NCBI GenBank assembly: GCA_937873425.1
Contig: CALMYE010000002.1
Span: 1 to 64,000, forward strand
Direction: 5' to 3'
Origin: an uncultured Sphingopyxis sp.
GTDB lineage: Bacteria; Pseudomonadota; Alphaproteobacteria; Sphingomonadales; Sphingomonadaceae
Length of the DNA: 64,000 bases
This document shows positions 63,584 to 64,000 of this stretch, one piece after another; within the stretch, counting starts at the first letter, position 1; each line of letters starts with the position of its first letter. A model generated the notes under the pieces. That model searched no databases, was not told where the DNA came from, and worked only from the letters and a program-made list of their open reading frames with translations. The translations under genes were made by a program, and so were the position numbers.

Positions 63584-64000
63584 TTGCCCAAATTGTATCG
63601 ATGCCGGACCGCCCTGAGCGAAGTGGCCTCGCTCTTTGATGCGCTCCCGCCCAGCCGAGCCGAATGGTCCGCCGAGCTCTGGCCGGGACGCACGGGACTC
63701 GTCGTTCGGCGCGATGATGGCATACGCCGGATCGAAGCCATGCGTTGGGGCGCCGCGCTTCCTGTGGGCTCCGGACATCCGGACGCGCCCCGTACCGCAG
63801 TCTGGTTCCGCGAACTATGGCCCAAGCATGGCTGGCTGGTCGCACCCGAAGCTCGCTGCCTCATCATCGTCGAGAGCTTCGCGCTCCCCGACGGACCGAC
63901 AGGCGCGCGGACACGCACATGGTATGGCCTGGAGGACCAGCCACTATTCGCTTGGGCAAGCGTCTGGATAGGTGACCGAGGGGCGTCCGCCTATTGCGGT
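63584..64000 (+). CDS. SRAP-family (SOS-response-associated peptidase) protein, partial
   Basis: The frame runs off the right edge. Its first 139 residues (PKLYRCRTALSEVASLF, AMRWGAALPV, FRELWPKHGWLVAPEARCLI, then the conserved Trp/Tyr of TWYGLE) follow the SRAP layout. The start is a TTG at 63584 with GAGGGACGAGGA upstream, giving fMet-PKLYRC, similar to other sphingomonad members. Classical SRAP proteins start MCGR and use Cys2 to trap abasic DNA; that Cys is missing here. Confidence 0.7.
   Translation, partial: MPKLYRCRTALSEVASLFDALPPSRAEWSAELWPGRTGLVVRRDDGIRRIEAMRWGAALPVGSGHPDAPRTAVWFRELWPKHGWLVAPEARCLIIVESFALPDGPTGARTRTWYGLEDQPLFAWASVWIGDRGASAYCG

Overview
The window is high-GC DNA that reads as a member of the Sphingomonadaceae, most like Sphingopyxis or Novosphingobium. 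The indicators are a TonB-dependent receptor at the head of a beta-oxidation cluster, a Ros/MucR regulator, a DUF3363 relaxase set with DUF736 and ArdC, a luxI-luxR-phyH arrangement and Csu-type pilus genes. No rRNA, tRNA or CRISPR array was recognised. All assignments come from reading the sequence and from family knowledge; no search was run.

Layout. (1) 1-21.3 kb is a conjugative-element or plasmid-like accessory region, almost entirely on the minus strand. It holds a SEC-C/nuclease-like protein with a small partner, a VirD2-type relaxase (DUF3363), DUF736, a Ros/MucR regulator, a ParB-like protein, ArdC, a lytic transglycosylase, a TraF-type S26 peptidase and an excisionase-like HTH protein. 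Next come an AAA-ATPase plus subtilisin pair (IetAS type, maintenance/defence), an XRE regulator, and a quorum-sensing block (luxR, luxI, phytanoyl-CoA dioxygenase, DUF2285). No integrase, coupling protein, replication gene or mating-pair gene is present, so only part of an element is seen. (2) 21.7-44.3 kb is a catabolic island: flavin amine-oxidase-like protein, class III aminotransferase, two tandem TetR regulators, alpha/beta hydrolase, TonB receptor, BASS and GPH transporters, and a full beta-oxidation set (two acyl-CoA ligases, two acyl-CoA dehydrogenases, enoyl-CoA hydratase, FadJ-like protein, MFE-2-like SDR, two thiolases). A 16-bp operator of the form TAGTAC-NNNN-GTAYAG occurs at four promoters, with a weaker fifth copy, and ties the island into one regulon. 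(3) 44.8-53.8 kb (minus strand) carries a His-Xaa-Ser (Hxs) peptide-modification system: HxsB and HxsC radical SAM enzymes and an HxsA substrate with a peptidoglycan-binding domain. A metallo-beta-lactamase-fold protein, a trypsin-like protease and a lipoprotein lie downstream, and a DUF2235 hydrolase lies upstream; no HxsD is visible. (4) 54.2-60.5 kb holds a nuclease-like secreted protein and a complete chaperone-usher (Csu/SCPU) pilus operon on the plus strand. (5) 60.6-64 kb holds small regulators and membrane proteins and a partial SRAP-family gene, and looks like ordinary chromosome.

How the parts work together. The XRE regulator gene and luxR share a 14-bp motif, suggesting that the element's regulator controls quorum sensing. 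The TetR operator suggests that uptake (TonB receptor, BASS) and beta-oxidation of one hydrophobic, possibly amino-bearing acid are induced together. The Hxs cluster probably makes a modified, cell-wall-associated His/Ser-rich protein, with protease and hydrolase partners of unknown role.
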